From JALHSW01 sp963720675 (GTDB taxonomy: Bacteria; Actinomycetota; Acidimicrobiia; IMCC26256; PALSA-555): a DNA stretch of 64,000 bases. A program made the translations under genes and the position numbers. Positions 1 to 8,107 of the stretch are shown here, one piece after another. The DNA is taken from the NCBI GenBank assembly GCA_963720675.1, contig CAVRGH010000004.1, positions 1-64,000 on the forward strand, in the 5' to 3' direction. Within the stretch, counting starts at the first letter, position 1. Each line of letters begins with the position of its first letter. Below the pieces are notes generated by a model. That model worked only from the letters and a program-made list of their open reading frames with translations. It made no database searches and was not told where the DNA came from.

Positions 1-110
1 GTTTCGTCACCGGCGTTCGTGGCGCCGGCAGGCCCGGCCTGGACCACCGAGAGGGCTCCCGTCACCAGCGCGCAGGCGGCAAGGGTGCCGAGGATCGAGC
101 GAGCGCGCAC
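1..110 (-). CDS. Secreted protein, N-terminal fragment (cut by window start)
   Basis: A GTG at 110 opens a frame reading VRARSILGTLAACALVTGAL and onward to a VQAGPAGA-type cleavage region, which is a typical Sec signal peptide with an Arg-rich start, a hydrophobic core and an AxA-like site. An AGAGGGAA Shine-Dalgarno stretch lies just upstream, at about 116-123. The gene runs off the left edge after about 36 codons, so the mature domain is unknown. It lies downstream of, and in the same orientation as, two other exported proteins (203-763 and 783-2336), which suggests a local group of cell-surface genes. Confidence 0.55.
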   Translation of the reverse strand, partial: MRARSILGTLAACALVTGALSVVQAGPAGATNAGDE

Positions 111-202
111 GTCAGTTCCCTCTGTGGCCGGTGAGTCGCGTCGACGATACCCGGGCGCCGCTCCGCCCGGAGGGTCCTCGCGTCAGGGGGTGAAGGTCGG
201 GG

Positions 203-763
203 TCAGCCGGTGAAGGTGAGGTTCGCGACCAGCGGGTGCGGGCGTGAGCACCGCAGGGAGCGCGCACTCGTTGGCCTCGGAGTCCCAGTCGAGCACCACG
301 AGGCCGTTGCCCTGGCTGCCGCCCGAGACGGCGAAGTCGAGGGTGTTGGCGTCCGCACCGCTGTCGCCGCCACCACCACCACCGGCCGAGCCAACGGTGT
401 CGCCGCCGCCGCCACCGCCGCCGCCACCGAGGAGTCCGCCGCCGCCGCCGGCCACGATCAGCGGCGTCGAGCCGCGCAAGACTGCCGAACCGCCGCCACC
501 GGCACCAGGCCGCTCGCGTTGGCGCCAGAACCTCCGGTCCCACCGCTGTTGCCTCCCGAGCTGGTGGCCTCGCCGCCCTGGCCGGCGGAGAGGCCCACCG
601 CGAGGCAGGTGACCCCTGCGGGCACGGTGAAGTCGAGCGCGCCGACGTTCTGGAACACCTGCTCGCCGGGAGCGGCCTGGGCGACCGATCCGAGCGCGAC
701 GACCGAGGTCATCGCGGCGAGGACGGACAGGATGGCGAAGGTTCGGCGCACGGTGGGTTCCAT
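203..763 (-). CDS. Secreted glycine-rich protein (frameshifted)
   Basis: The ATG at 763 starts a signal peptide (MEPTVRRTFAILSVLAAM, ending near AQAA), followed by a short beta-type segment and a long Gly-rich tract (roughly residues 65-130). The frame breaks at about 460-480, where the reading passes into an overlapping minus frame with GGGGG runs. It breaks again near 240-260, after which the likely true C-terminus ends in PLVANLTFTG. That ending resembles the RITFAG end of the neighbouring 783-2336 protein. Length errors in G/C runs are the probable cause. Function is unknown beyond being an exported, Gly-rich surface protein. It sits 20 bp downstream of the beta-helix gene, so co-transcription is likely. 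Confidence 0.6.
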
Positions 764-782
764 GTGGTTCGTCGGAGTGTGG

Positions 783-2336
783 TCAGCCGGCGAAGGTGAT
801 CCGGGTCTCGATGGGCGCGACCTGCACCTCGACCGAGCCGATGTCGCAGTACTGGCCGGCGGTGACTGGGCGCGGGAGCCCGCGCTGGTCGACGACGACG
901 TCGACCCCGCCGCAGGGGCTCGCCGCCGGGATCTTGTCGATCAACGGACTGCCCGTTGCCGGGAGCTGGGTCTGGGTCGGCCCGCCGTTGGCGGCGAGCG
1001 CGCCGAGCCCGGGGTCGGCGCCGTTGATGACGTCGGTCGGGTCGGTGAAGTTGCACGTGTCGCCGCCAGCCTCGTAGTTGTAGCCACCCGACACGATCTG
1101 GGCGCTGTTGCAGCTGTCGCCCCCGCCGAGCGGGCTGCCCACGACGGTGCCGAAGGCCGTGGCGGTCACCGGCCCGCCGAAGGCGACGTTGGCGGCGTCG
1201 GGCGAGGTGTTCTGGACGATGGTCGAGTAGGTCAGGGTGAGCGCGCTGTCGCCGCCACCGGCGTTGATGCCGCCCCCGAAGCGGTCCCGGTGTTCCCGCT
1301 GACGGTCGAGTTCGTGAGGGTCACGTCGCTGCCACCACCCCCGACGTTGACGCCACCGCCGTTGCTCGCCGTGTTCCCACTCAGGGTCGAGCTCGTGATG
1401 GACAGCGTCGTGCCGCCCCCGCCGATGTTGACGGCTCCGCCGTCGTCAGCGGTGTTGTCGCTGATCGTCGAGTCGGTGATGGTGAGGACGGCGCTGCCGC
1501 TGCCGCTGTTGACGCCGCCGCCGCTCTGCGCCGCGTCGTTGCCGCTGAGGTTCGAGGACGTCACCGTCAGGACGTCGCCGAAGGTGACGGCGCCGCCACT
1601 GCCGGCCACCGCCGAGTTGTCGGTGATCGTCGAGTTCGTGATCGTGACCTCGCCGTCCGCCGCGATGGCGCCGCCGCTCTGCGCGGCGTCGTTGCCGTTG
1701 ATCGTCGAGTCGGTGATCGTGACGTCGCCGTCCGCCCCGATCGCTCCGCCGTTCTGCGCCGCGTCGTTGTCACTGATCACCGAGTTGGTCACGACGAGGC
1801 TCGTTCCGAACGCGCGCACGCCACCGCCATCGGTGAGGCCCGAGGAGTTGTCCGTGATCGTGGAGTTGGTGATCGTGGTGACGCCCGTGGAGAGGAAGCC
1901 GCCGCCGTTGTTCGTGGCGTCGTTCCCGGTGATGGTCGCGCCCTCCACGATCAGGTTCGCGTCGTCCCACCGGAACCCGCCGCCGGTCGTGTTCCCGTTG
2001 CCGCCCGTGATCGTGATGTCGCGCAGCGTCAACGCCCCGGGGTTCGTCTGGCCCGAGAACACCCGAGCGTCCAACCGCGCCCTGACGCAGCGTGAAACCG
2101 TTGCCGTTGATGACCAGCGGGACTGCGCCGGCGGGGCGCCCGGGCTCCGCGGTGAGCGTGATGTCGGCGGTGAGCGCGATCTCACCGACGGTGCCGTTCG
2201 TGAAGCTGGTGATGAAGTCGGCGCTGTTCCCGACGTCGACGGCTGACGCCGGACCCGCGCTCACCACGACGAACGCGCTCGCGAGCACCGCGAGCACACC
2301 AAAAACCGCCAGCCGCCGCCCCACGTTGCTCCCCAC
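783..2336 (-). CDS. Secreted right-handed beta-helix protein, choice-of-anchor Q type (frameshifted)
   Basis: A GTG at 2336 (or 2324) opens a signal peptide (VFGVLAVLASAFVVV, ending PASA). It is followed by a domain with about ten imperfect repeats of the form TITNSTITDNSA..GGAV, the rung pattern of CSLREAI/polymorphic-membrane-protein beta-helices. The C-terminus carries the family hallmark ADPGLGALAANGGPTQTQLP, then SPLIDK, DQRGLPRP and CDIGSVE. The reading needs two frame corrections, near 2070-2090 and near 1270-1280; the sequence between 1170 and 1270 translates cleanly as GGGDSALTLTYSTIVQNTSP in the joining frame. About 515 residues. It is probably a cell-surface or secreted adhesin-like protein; its ligand is unknown. 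A decayed relative lies at 25600-27060. Confidence 0.75.
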
Positions 2337-2496
2337 TCCGTCGTCGATCCTTCGAGGCGAGCGTAGCCCGCGGCGCTGTTCGAGCACGGCGGACGGCCGC
2401 CTGGCGGCGACTCGCCCGAGTCCTGTTCGCCGAGGGGCGCGCTCCTCGCCCCGGGAGAGCGCCTCCACCATCTGCGCCACACGTCGACGTCGACGT

Positions 2497-3056
2497 TCAG
2501 GGTCGACCGGTCGCGGCGCGCAGCTGCTCGAGCACGACCCCGAGCGACGGGTAGTCGCCCACGGTCGTCGCCCGGTGGACCCAGCGCAGGACGCGGTCGG
2601 GGCCGACGATGGCGACCCCGGGAGCTGGTGCACGTCGCCGGTCACCTTGCCCTGGCGGGCGCCCCGCCGGAAGGCCCGGAGGTAGTTCCGCCAGAGGCGC
2701 GGCGTGAGCCACTGCCACGCTCGCACGCGTCCGAACCCCAGTGTCTCGTAGACGTGGTGGTCGGGGTCCACGACGCAGGGGAACGGGAGCGGTGCTCGAT
2801 CCGCGCTCCCGGCCATGAGCGCGGCGGCCTGCCAGCCCGCGGCGGTGCCCACCGCGAGCACCTCGGCGCCCAGCGCGGTGATCTGCTCGTACTGCTCGCG
2901 TACCTCGACCAGGTACTGCTGGCAGGGGATTCAGCCGTAGTACCGGATCGCGACGACGAGCAGGGTTCGTTGCAGGAAGTCACCCAGCTCGATCTGCGCG
3001 CCCGTCGACGACTCGAGCTCGACGGGCGGGACGACCCGACCGACTTCGAGGGCCAT
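2497..3056 (-). CDS. Peroxiredoxin-like AhpC/TSA protein, probable selenoprotein (UxxC)
   Basis: Thioredoxin-fold redox protein of the AhpC-TSA_2 / PRXL2 type. From the ATG at 3056 the frame reads ...LLVVAIRYYG, then TGA (2931-2933), then IPCQQYLVEVREQYEQ and onward, with no shift. Relatives have RxxGCPxCR here, so TGA replaces the peroxidatic Cys at residue 42 and leaves Cys45: a U-x-x-C motif. A hairpin fitting the bacterial SECIS rules follows (see 2892-2925). Downstream, family landmarks are clear: VLAVGTAAGW, PFPCVVDPDHHVYETLGFGR, DVHQLPG, VAIVGPDRVLRW. One homopolymer deletion (GGGG for GGGGG, about 2609-2612) must be repaired to join the last two. The gene starts 8 bases after the ino1 stop and may be co-transcribed with ino1. 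About 186 residues. Confidence 0.75.
2892..2925 (-). promoter_or_regulatory. Candidate bacterial SECIS element in the Prx-like gene
   Basis: In the mRNA just after the TGA, GUACCU (bases +15 to +20) pairs perfectly with AGGUAC (+26 to +31) around a GGUCG loop. Below an internal loop, CUGC (+6 to +9) pairs with GCAG (+36 to +39). Bacterial SECIS elements have an apical loop roughly 16-37 bases after UGA with a G in its first two positions; here the loop G's fall at +21 and +22. The hairpin is seen directly; its function is inferred. Confidence 0.55.
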
Positions 3057-3064
3057 GCCCGCGA

Positions 3065-4159
3065 TCACTCGCCCCGGGAGAACGCCTCCACCATCTCGCG
3101 CGCCTCCTCGTCGGTGTACTGCACCGGCGGGGACTTCATGAAGTATGCGGACGGGCCGAGCAGCGGGCCACCGATGCCGCGGTCGAGGGCGACCTTGGCG
3201 CAGCGGACGGCGTCGATGATGACGCCGGCCGAGTTCGGCGAGTCCCAGACCTCGAGCTTGAGCTCGATGTTCAGGGGCACGTCGCCGAAGTTGCGGCCCT
3301 CGAGCCGGATGTAGGCCCACTTGCGGTCGTCGAGCCACGGGACGTGGTCGGACGGGCCGATGTGCACGTTGTCCGCCTCGACCGCGTGGTCCATCTGGCT
3401 GGTGACCGACTGGGTCTTGGAGATCTTCTTCGACTTGAGGCGCTTGCGCTCCAGCATGTTCTTGAAGTCCATGTTGCCGCCGAAGTTCAGCTGGTAGGTG
3501 CGGTCGAGCTCCACGCCGCGGTCCTCGAAGAGGCGGGTGAGGATGCGGTGCACGATCGTCGCGCCGACCTGGCTCTTGATGTCGTCGCCCACGATCGGCA
3601 CGCCGGCGTCCTCGAAGCGCTTCGCCCACGTCGGGTCGCTCGCGATGAACACGGGGATGGCGTTCACGAAGCCGACGCCGGCGTCGAGGCAGGCCTGCGC
3701 GTAGAAGCGCTGCGCGTCCTCGGAGCCCACGGGGAGGTAGCTCACGAGCGCGTCGGCCCCGGTGTCGCGCAGCACCTGCGCGACGTCGACCGGCTCGGCC
3801 GGCGACTCCTCGACCGTGTCCCGGTAGAACTCGCCGAGGCCGTCGTAGGTCGGGCCGCGCTGCACCTGGATGCCGAGCTCGCCGACCTCGGCGAACTTGA
3901 TGGTGTTGTTCGGGCCGGCGTGGATCGCCTTGCCGAGGTCGAGCCCGACCTTGGCTGCGTCGACGTCGAACGCGGCGACGAACTCCACGTCACCGACGTG
4001 GTAGCCACCGAGCTCGACGTGCATGAGGCCCGGGACGTCCTCGTTCGGGTCGGCGTCGCGGTAGTACTCGACACCCTGGACGAGGCTGCTGGCGCAGTTG
4101 CCCACACCCGCGATGGCGACGCGCACCTTCTTCCCTGCAGCGGGCTTGTTGGAGGTCAT
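3065..4159 (-). CDS. ino1: Inositol-3-phosphate synthase
   Basis: Converts glucose 6-phosphate to 1L-myo-inositol 1-phosphate using bound NAD, the first step toward phosphatidylinositol and mycothiol in actinobacteria. The 364-residue product is the normal length for the short actinobacterial form. The Rossmann motif VAIAGVGNCASSLVQG lies at about residues 14-29, and the family blocks GVGFVNAIPVFIASDP, GDDIKSQVGATIVHR, LNFGGNMDF and SVTSQM..AVEADNVHIGPSDHVPWL are intact. The ATG at 4159 follows AAGGAG and overlaps the padR stop (ATGA), so the two are probably translationally coupled. The same pairing (PadR-type regulator upstream of ino1) is known in Mycobacterium tuberculosis. Confidence 0.96.
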   Translation of the reverse strand: MTSNKPAAGKKVRVAIAGVGNCASSLVQGVEYYRDADPNEDVPGLMHVELGGYHVGDVEFVAAFDVDAAKVGLDLGKAIHAGPNNTIKFAEVGELGIQVQRGPTYDGLGEFYRDTVEESPAEPVDVAQVLRDTGADALVSYLPVGSEDAQRFYAQACLDAGVGFVNAIPVFIASDPTWAKRFEDAGVPIVGDDIKSQVGATIVHRILTRLFEDRGVELDRTYQLNFGGNMDFKNMLERKRLKSKKISKTQSVTSQMDHAVEADNVHIGPSDHVPWLDDRKWAYIRLEGRNFGDVPLNIELKLEVWDSPNSAGVIIDAVRCAKVALDRGIGGPLLGPSAYFMKSPPVQYTDEEAREMVEAFSRGE

Positions 4160-4864
4160 GTGGTGGCTCCTTCTTGGACGACTGGGGATTGCACGATCGG
4201 GGTCTCCACGACGGCTTCGGCCGATGTGGTCGGCGTGTCCACGGAGGTCGAGGACCCGTCGGCTCGTTCGAGCACGATCAGCTCCTCGATCCACTCGAGG
4301 TCACGCTGGGTCGAGCGGGTGCGGTGCTCGCGGAGCGAGCGGGTGTAGCGATCGTCGGCGGCCCCGGCGGTGGTGCGCCCGGGGCGGCGGGAACGGGCGA
4401 GGCGCTCGAGCAGCAGCACGCGGCGGCGCTCGAGCAGCTGCAGGCGGGCCTCCTGGGGGAGATGGCGGCAGAACGCGAGCTTGAGCCCGAAGGTCCGCTC
4501 GTCGTCGGCCCGCTCGTCGTCGGCGAGCAGCAGCTCGAGCAGGAGCTCGTCGCCGCGGGGCGTGATCCGGTAGGCCTTGCGGGTCCGACGGCTGCCCGAT
4601 GTGATGCGGTCGGCCACGGAGCGGAGGCGCGGCGGAGGCGAGGTCGCCGGTGATCGACCCGGTGGCGGGGATCGGGGCGGTGGCCGGGGCCACGGGCTCG
4701 ACGATCTCGATCGCGCCGTCGCGCTCGAGGCGTCGCAACGCCGGGTAGAGGGATCCGTAGGAGACGCCCCAGAGGAAGCCCAGGGTCTCGCCGAGGCGCT
4801 TCTTCAGCTCGTACCCGTGCAGCGGCTGCTCCTTGAGGAGGCCGAGAACGGCGAGCTCGAGCAT
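4156..4864 (-). CDS. PadR-family transcriptional regulator (frameshifted)
   Basis: The N-terminus MLELAVLGLLKEQPLHGYELKKRL with GVSYGSLYPALRRLERDG is the PadR winged-helix domain, including the recognition helix and wing. The frame breaks at about 4610-4640. The other half resumes as SRRTRKAYRITPRGDELLLELL and runs into a Leu/Arg-rich helical C-terminus of about 100 residues, as in PadR-s2 proteins that dimerise through this region. The ATG at 4864 has AGGAG upstream, and the stop overlaps the ino1 start. It probably represses or tunes ino1 and itself; the 13-bp repeats at 4902-4948 in its promoter are the obvious operator candidates. I read the break as a sequence error, because both halves are well conserved. 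Confidence 0.85.
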
Positions 4865-4901
4865 GGCGGGGGCTCCTGGGGTACGACGGGGCGGGCGCCG
4901 G

Positions 4902-4948
4902 ACGTATCGGCTGGATGTATCGGAACAATGTATCGGCTCGATATATCG
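4902..4948. repeat. Four 13-bp direct repeats in the padR-ino1 promoter
   Basis: The core TATCG occurs at 4905, 4918, 4931 and 4944, exactly 13 bp apart. Each copy is preceded by a close variant of ATG (ACG, ATG, ATG, ATA). The last copy forms the perfect palindrome CGATATATCG at 4939-4948. The array lies between the padR start and the divergent DUF5318 start, so it can serve both genes. This is a probable binding array for PadR. Confidence 0.6.
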
Positions 4949-5039
4949 CTCCGCAAGTCATGGTAGCCCCTGGAGCAGCACCGGATGCGCTGGCGCAGTG
5001 CGGACGCGATGGTCCGAGCGGGGCCCTACACTCCGCGGC

Positions 5040-5408
5040 GTGCGCCGTCACCACGTCGACTACGCGCTCGCCCGGCGGGCCGTGCTCCGTGACCTCCGCT
5101 CGGGCCGACGCGACCGCACCGACGTCTGCGACGCCCACCCCGAGCTCCTCCGGGCCGGCCGGCACATCGGTGAGGTCCAGGTCGGCGACTGCCCGGTGTG
5201 CGGCAACGAGAGCCTCCGGTTGGTCTCCTACGTCTACGGGGACGCGCTCCGCCAGGCGAACGGCCGGTGCATCGCGACCGATCAGGAGCTCGCCAAGCTC
5301 GAGGCCACCCACGAGGAGTTCTCGCGCTACGTCGTCGAGGTGTGCCTGGACTGCCGGTGGAACCACCTCCAGCGCCACGAGCTCCACGGGCGACGCCACG
5401 CGGGGTGA
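5040..5408 (+). CDS. DUF5318 family protein
   Basis: A 122-residue cytosolic protein. The start at GTG 5040 gives MRRHHVDYALARRAVLRDL, the normal beginning of this actinobacterial family. The order CDAHPELLRAG, CPVCGNESLRLVSYVYGDAL, then YVVEVCLDCRWNHL is the family signature; the two CxxC pairs (CPVC and CLDC) look like a zinc ribbon. Its role is not known to me. It is divergent from padR and shares the intergenic operator array. The equivalent position next to ino1/padR is occupied by a DUF5318 gene in mycobacteria as well, which suggests a long-conserved neighbourhood. Confidence 0.85.
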   Translation: MRRHHVDYALARRAVLRDLRSGRRDRTDVCDAHPELLRAGRHIGEVQVGDCPVCGNESLRLVSYVYGDALRQANGRCIATDQELAKLEATHEEFSRYVVEVCLDCRWNHLQRHELHGRRHAG

Positions 5409-5513
5409 GCGCGCCCGGCGACGGCGCCCCGTGTCGACGGGGGGCTGGCCCCGGGGGTTAGTCTTCGGTTGTCGCCGGGAGCCGTGGGTGCCCTGGACGA
5501 CGGAGGTCACCAG

Positions 5514-6428
5514 ATGACCGAAGCAACCGTTTCCAGTACCGATGCGAAGCGGATCGTCAAGGGCCGGGTCACCGCGCCGGACATCGGCGCGCACAAGGGG
5601 AGCGACACGCCGCTCGTCATGGTGACGGCGTACGACGCACCGTCGGCGCGCATCGTCGACGGCGCGGGCGTCGACATGATCCTCGTGGGCGACACGTTGG
5701 CGATGGTCGTGCTCGGCTACGACGACACGCTCCAGGTCACGACCGACGACATGGCCCACCACGTCGCCGCGGTCGCTCGCACGAAGCCGAACGCGCTCGT
5801 CGTCGGCGACCTGCCCTGGCTGAGCTACCACGTCTCGATCGACGACACCGTGCGCAACGCAGCCTCGTTGATCCGGGCGGGCGCCGGCGCGGTGAAGCTC
5901 GAGGGCGGGCGCAAGCGCCTGCCCGCGGTGCAGGCGATCCTCGATGCCGAGATCCCGGTCATGGGTCACCTCGGTCTGACCCCCCAGTCGGTGCACGCCC
6001 TCGGCGGCTTCCGCGTGCAGGGCAAGGAGCTCGAAGCCGCCCGGGCGATCGTCGACGACGCGATCGCGCTCGCCGATGCCGGGTGCTTCGCGATCGTGCT
6101 CGAGTGCGTCCCCGACGGCGTCGCCCGGCTCGTCACCGACACGGTCCCGGTCCCCACGATCGGCATCGGCGCGGGTCGGCACTGCGACGGCCAGGTGCTC
6201 GTGTTCCACGACCTGCTCGGCCTCGAGGACCGGATGCGCCCGAAGTTCGTCCGGCGGTACGCGGAGCTCGCGGCCGAGGGCACCGATGCGGTGAGCCGCT
6301 TCGCCGACGACGTCCGCGCCGGACGGTTCCCGTCCAGCAAGGAGACCTACCACGCCGCGGACACGTTCCCCGACGAGCTGCGGCTCACGGGCGAGCCCGC
6401 GGAGGCCGAGGAGCCCGCCCCCGCATGA
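5514..6428 (+). CDS. panB: 3-methyl-2-oxobutanoate hydroxymethyltransferase
   Basis: Transfers a hydroxymethyl group from 5,10-methylene-tetrahydrofolate to 2-oxoisovalerate, giving ketopantoate for pantothenate and CoA. The 304-residue TIM-barrel product contains the family blocks MVTAYDAPSARIVDGAGVDMILVGD, the metal-binding Asp region, LPWLSY, VKLEGG, PVMGHLGLTPQSVHALGGFRVQG and IGIGAGRHCDGQVLV with the conserved catalytic Glu region (LECVP). The start chosen is ATG 5514; a longer frame exists upstream but has no family residues. The stop overlaps the start of the DUF192 gene (ATGA). Confidence 0.96.
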   Translation: MTEATVSSTDAKRIVKGRVTAPDIGAHKGSDTPLVMVTAYDAPSARIVDGAGVDMILVGDTLAMVVLGYDDTLQVTTDDMAHHVAAVARTKPNALVVGDLPWLSYHVSIDDTVRNAASLIRAGAGAVKLEGGRKRLPAVQAILDAEIPVMGHLGLTPQSVHALGGFRVQGKELEAARAIVDDAIALADAGCFAIVLECVPDGVARLVTDTVPVPTIGIGAGRHCDGQVLVFHDLLGLEDRMRPKFVRRYAELAAEGTDAVSRFADDVRAGRFPSSKETYHAADTFPDELRLTGEPAEAEEPAPA

Positions 6429-6919
6429 TCCGGCGGGCCAGCGTGGCCGCGCTGCTCGCGGTCGCGCTGCTCGCGGTGGTCATCGGGTCCGCGCAGGCCG
6501 CGAGCGAACCGATCCAGCAGGCCGTCGAGGACGCGAAGCCGGCGAAGCGACCGTTCCGCGGGCTGACGGCGATGCAGCTCGGGGTGGGCCGCAAGGTGCT
6601 CGACACGGTGATCGCGGACGCCACCGACGAGCGGATCGAGGGCCTGCGGCAACGCCGCGACCTCGGCCGCTACGACGCGATGCTGTTCGCGTACGACGAG
6701 CCGACCGCCACCCGGTTCACGATGTCGACCGTCCCGGTCGCGCTCGACATCGGCTTCTACGACGCGTTCGGCCGGCTCGTCGATCGACTCCGCATGGAGC
6801 CCTGCGCGGGCAGCGAGGCGGACTGCCCCGTGTACTCGGCGAAGGCACCGTTCGTCTACGCCCTCGAGACCCTCGCCGGCGACCTGCCCCGGGGGCGTCT
6901 CAGTGTGCCGTCGGATTGA
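6425..6919 (+). CDS. Secreted DUF192 protein
   Basis: A 164-residue protein with a clear signal peptide (MIRRASVAALLAVALLAVV, ending AQAA). The mature part matches DUF192: an ATDERIEGLRQRRDL segment, MLFAYDEPTATRFTMSTVPVALDIGFYD, then MEPCAGSEADCPVYSAKAPFVYALE and a terminal GRLSV. These proteins are small extracytoplasmic beta-barrel folds of uncertain role. Translation is probably coupled to panB through ATGA. Two Cys residues in the CxxxxxxC segment could form a disulfide in the exported form. Confidence 0.85.
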   Translation: MIRRASVAALLAVALLAVVIGSAQAASEPIQQAVEDAKPAKRPFRGLTAMQLGVGRKVLDTVIADATDERIEGLRQRRDLGRYDAMLFAYDEPTATRFTMSTVPVALDIGFYDAFGRLVDRLRMEPCAGSEADCPVYSAKAPFVYALETLAGDLPRGRLSVPSD

Positions 6920-7164
6920 GCGTGGCCGACCGGGCTCGTGTCACACCCCCCTCGTAGGGTCGTCCCGGCAAGACCGCGTTGCAGGGATGCCCGGGTACGG
7001 GCAGGACGAGTCCCGAGGGGCGGGCCGGGCCACCTGGCAGGTAGCCTGGCTCGCTCACAACTGAATCGTCCTGTCCTGCTCCCCCGGCCACGTCGTGATC
7101 CGGCGTGGTGACTGCGGGAGCCCGGGGTCCGAGAAGGGGCCCACGGTCCGAAGGAGGCACGGCC

Positions 7165-7488
7165 ATGCGGCCGTACGAGATCATGGTCATCTACGACGCG
7201 GACCTGGAAGAGAGTGATGTCCGGGCCGCCGTCGATCGGGCGACGGAGCTGCTCACGTCGAACGGAGCCGAGATCGGCGCCGTCGACTTCTGGGGCAAGC
7301 GCCGCTTCGCCTACCGGCTCAACCACAAGTGGGAGGGCTACTACGTCGTCCTCCAGACGAAGGCCGAGCCGGCCGCGACGGACGAGCTCGGTCGGATGCT
7401 CTCCCTGGCCGACGAGGTGCTGCGCCACAAGGTCCTGCGCATCCCGGAGCACATCTACGGGAAGCTCGGCACCCCGGCGGAGACCTGA
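7165..7488 (+). CDS. rpsF: 30S ribosomal protein bS6
   Basis: The 107-residue protein of the 30S platform that binds bS18. It begins MRPYEIMVIYDADLEESDV and has the GKRRFAYRLNHKWEGYYVVLQ core typical of bS6. The ATG at 7165 follows a strong AAGGAGG at 7151-7157. It heads the rpsF-ssb-rpsR-rplI set. The 245-bp upstream spacer holds a short hairpin (TGCCCG-GGTA-CGGGCA, 6988-7003) and a GC-rich leader. Other bacteria regulate this operon by S6:S18 binding to the leader; I cannot confirm such a structure here. Confidence 0.97.
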   Translation: MRPYEIMVIYDADLEESDVRAAVDRATELLTSNGAEIGAVDFWGKRRFAYRLNHKWEGYYVVLQTKAEPAATDELGRMLSLADEVLRHKVLRIPEHIYGKLGTPAET

Positions 7489-7555
7489 TCGTCGGTGACG
7501 GGTACTCCAGGATTCGGACCCGCGCCCCGTCGGGCGCTCGTGAGGGAGACACAAG

Positions 7556-8041
7556 ATGGCTGACAACTCGGTGACCCTGGTGGGCAACGTCACCCGCGAC
7601 CCGGAGCTGCGGTACACCGCGGGCGGCGCGGCGAAGGTGGTGTTCGGGCTCGCGGTGAACCGCCGCTGGCAGAACCGCCAGACCCAGGAATGGGAGGAGC
7701 AGGTCTCCTTCTTCAACGTCGTGGCGTGGCGCGAGATGGCCGAGAACGTGGCCGAGTCGATCGCCAAGGGCTCCCGCGTCGTCGTGAGCGGCCGCCTGGA
7801 GCAACGCTCGTGGGAGACCGAGAACGGCGAGAAGCGCAGCGTGATCGAGGTCAACGCGGACGACATCGGCCCGAGCCTGCGCTGGGCGACCGCGCAGATC
7901 ACCCGCAACGAGCGCAAGGGCGGCGGCGACTTCGGCGGCGGCGGCGGCGGCCAGGGCGGTGGCGGCCAGGGTGGCGCGCCGCGTCCCGCACCCGCGGCCG
8001 GCGGCAACGACTACGACGCGATGGGCGAAGAGCCCTTCTAG
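7556..8041 (+). CDS. ssb: Single-stranded DNA-binding protein
   Basis: 161 residues. The N-terminal OB-fold (about residues 1-112) starts MADNSVTLVGNVTRDPELRYTAGG and contains VSFFNVVAWREMAENVAESIAKGSRVVVSGRL. A Gly-rich flexible linker follows, and the tail ends DYDAMGEEPF, the acidic tip that recruits repair and replication partners. Its position between rpsF and rpsR is the standard bacterial arrangement and links ribosome and replication genes in one transcript. Confidence 0.97.
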   Translation: MADNSVTLVGNVTRDPELRYTAGGAAKVVFGLAVNRRWQNRQTQEWEEQVSFFNVVAWREMAENVAESIAKGSRVVVSGRLEQRSWETENGEKRSVIEVNADDIGPSLRWATAQITRNERKGGGDFGGGGGGQGGGGQGGAPRPAPAAGGNDYDAMGEEPF

Positions 8042-8107
8042 GCGCCTTGCGCAACGGCCCGCGCGACAGGCCGCGGACCACACACCAGATTCGGAGCACA
8101 CGATCCA

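Noticed and set aside
210..2246. A 678-codon plus-strand frame across the left end
   Set aside because: It is the complement of the repeat-rich beta-helix and Gly-rich genes; it has low-complexity Pro/Val content, no start site and no family.
4278..6353. Long minus frame antisense to DUF5318 and panB
   Set aside because: Shadow of strongly conserved plus-strand genes; only the padR part (4156-4864) is real.
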